Source of the DNA: Aureobasidium sp. EXF-3400
Lineage: Eukaryota; Ascomycota; Dothideomycetes; Dothideales; Saccotheciaceae
Length of the DNA: 64,000 nucleotides
Reading direction: 5' to 3'
Assembly (NCBI GenBank): GCA_024195585.1
Contig: SWBL01000100.1
Span: 1 to 64,000, forward strand
This document shows positions 63,662 to 64,000 of this stretch, one piece after another. A program made the translations under genes and the position numbers. A model generated the notes under the pieces. It had not been told where the DNA came from and made no database searches. It worked only from the letters and a program-made list of their open reading frames with translations. Numbering within the stretch: position 1 is the first letter of the stretch; the number at the start of each line of letters is the position of its first letter.

Positions 63662-64000
63662 CTACCAAGCATAGCCAAAGCCCATGTCCCGGTGTCCAGG
63701 GTAGTCGTTGCCATGATTGTTATCATCCTGAGCACCAAGGGCTGGGCCAGGAATAGGAGGGGCCATATTGGCCTGAGCCTGTGGAACGCGGTTCATCATC
63801 CAATCAAAACCCTGGAATCGGTTTTCGGGCCAGAATGCATTTCCTGCTGCCCAGCGAGCACCAGGTTGATGCAAATAACCTGCGTTGTAGTCCTCTTCGA
63901 AGTCGGGTATATGAGCGCCTGCCTGAGCGTCAAAGCCAAAGTCGAATTGGCCAAGAGCAGCGTCCAGGGGACCATCTCGAGCCGGATTGGGTTGCTGGGC
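63662..64000 (-). CDS. C-terminal fragment of an unknown protein (runs off the window)
   Basis: A minus-strand frame is open from the window edge to a stop at 63662, giving the last 112 residues. Composition is rich in Ala, Gly, Asn, Asp and Pro with regular aromatics (LGQFDFGFDAQAGAHIPDFE, AFWPENRFQGFDWMMNRVP), as in disordered tails of nuclear proteins. There is no in-frame ATG between the edge and this region, so the start lies outside. No family was recognised. Confidence 0.55.
   Translation of the reverse strand, partial: AQQPNPARDGPLDAALGQFDFGFDAQAGAHIPDFEEDYNAGYLHQPGARWAAGNAFWPENRFQGFDWMMNRVPQAQANMAPPIPGPALGAQDDNNHGNDYPGHRDMGFGYAW

Noticed and set aside
1..64000. Transposons, CRISPR arrays, telomere or rDNA repeats, secondary-metabolite core genes
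   Set aside because: I looked for reverse transcriptase, transposase and integrase motifs, terminal repeats, regular spaced repeats, telomeric tracts and PKS/NRPS domains and saw none.

Overview
The window is nuclear DNA of a filamentous ascomycete (Pezizomycotina). The evidence is the many short spliceosomal introns (about 45-70 bp, GT...AG, with CTNAC-type branch sites), a typical tRNA-Arg, and family content characteristic of these fungi: NACHT STAND receptors fused to a purine-phosphorylase-like domain and ankyrins or followed by WD40-like repeats, a hybrid histidine kinase, GH79, GPI-anchored repeat proteins and LPxEIR (F-box/2EXR-like) families. The style suggests Dothideomycetes, but that is a guess. 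I reconstructed 26 spliced or single-exon genes, including one cut by the right edge and two with an apparent frameshift, plus two weak gene candidates and one tRNA. Splice sites were placed by reading frame continuity and consensus signals, not by transcript data.

Layout. 0-9 kb: SCT1/GPT2-type acyltransferase (-), secreted SMP-30/gluconolactonase-like protein (+), HRI-type eIF2alpha kinase (+). 9-13 kb: 1070-residue GPI-anchored repeat protein (+). 13-21 kb is a housekeeping block: TMA46/ZC3H15-type CCCH protein (-), OST4 (+), a 1427-residue coiled-coil/AT-hook/C2H2 protein (-) that appears as three separate open frames, and ribosomal protein L26 (+). 22-31 kb: tRNA-Arg(ACG), PNP-NACHT-ankyrin receptor (-) with a frameshift, SDR (+), a conserved nuclear-looking unknown (-), REI1-like zinc-finger protein (-). 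31-36 kb: hybrid histidine kinase (+), an unknown (-), a GFA-family protein (-). 36.5-46.7 kb: a divergent pair made of a free-standing fungal STAND N-terminal-domain protein (-) and a NACHT-WD40-like receptor lacking that domain (+), then three tandem LPxEIR-type paralogues, the third frameshifted. 47-51.6 kb: small secreted Cys protein (-), His-rich allergen-like hydrophilic protein (-). 53-64 kb: a protein sharing a 47-residue block with that allergen-like protein (+), WDR48/Bun107-type deubiquitinase cofactor (+), GH79 glycosidase (+), and the 3' end of a gene leaving the window (-).

How the parts relate. Protein-synthesis genes (eIF2alpha kinase, TMA46-like, OST4, RPL26, REI1-like) are scattered among accessory genes. 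The 22.9-46.7 kb stretch looks like an innate-recognition island: two STAND receptors, a separated N-terminal partner and a sensor kinase, followed by a tandem multigene family, with two frameshifts typical of fast-evolving repertoires. The most interesting signals are the split STAND pair (with a weakly similar Asn-rich motif in both products) and the shared APAVTHE...EVLP block in two neighbouring genes. No transposon, CRISPR array, origin or prokaryotic operon was seen.
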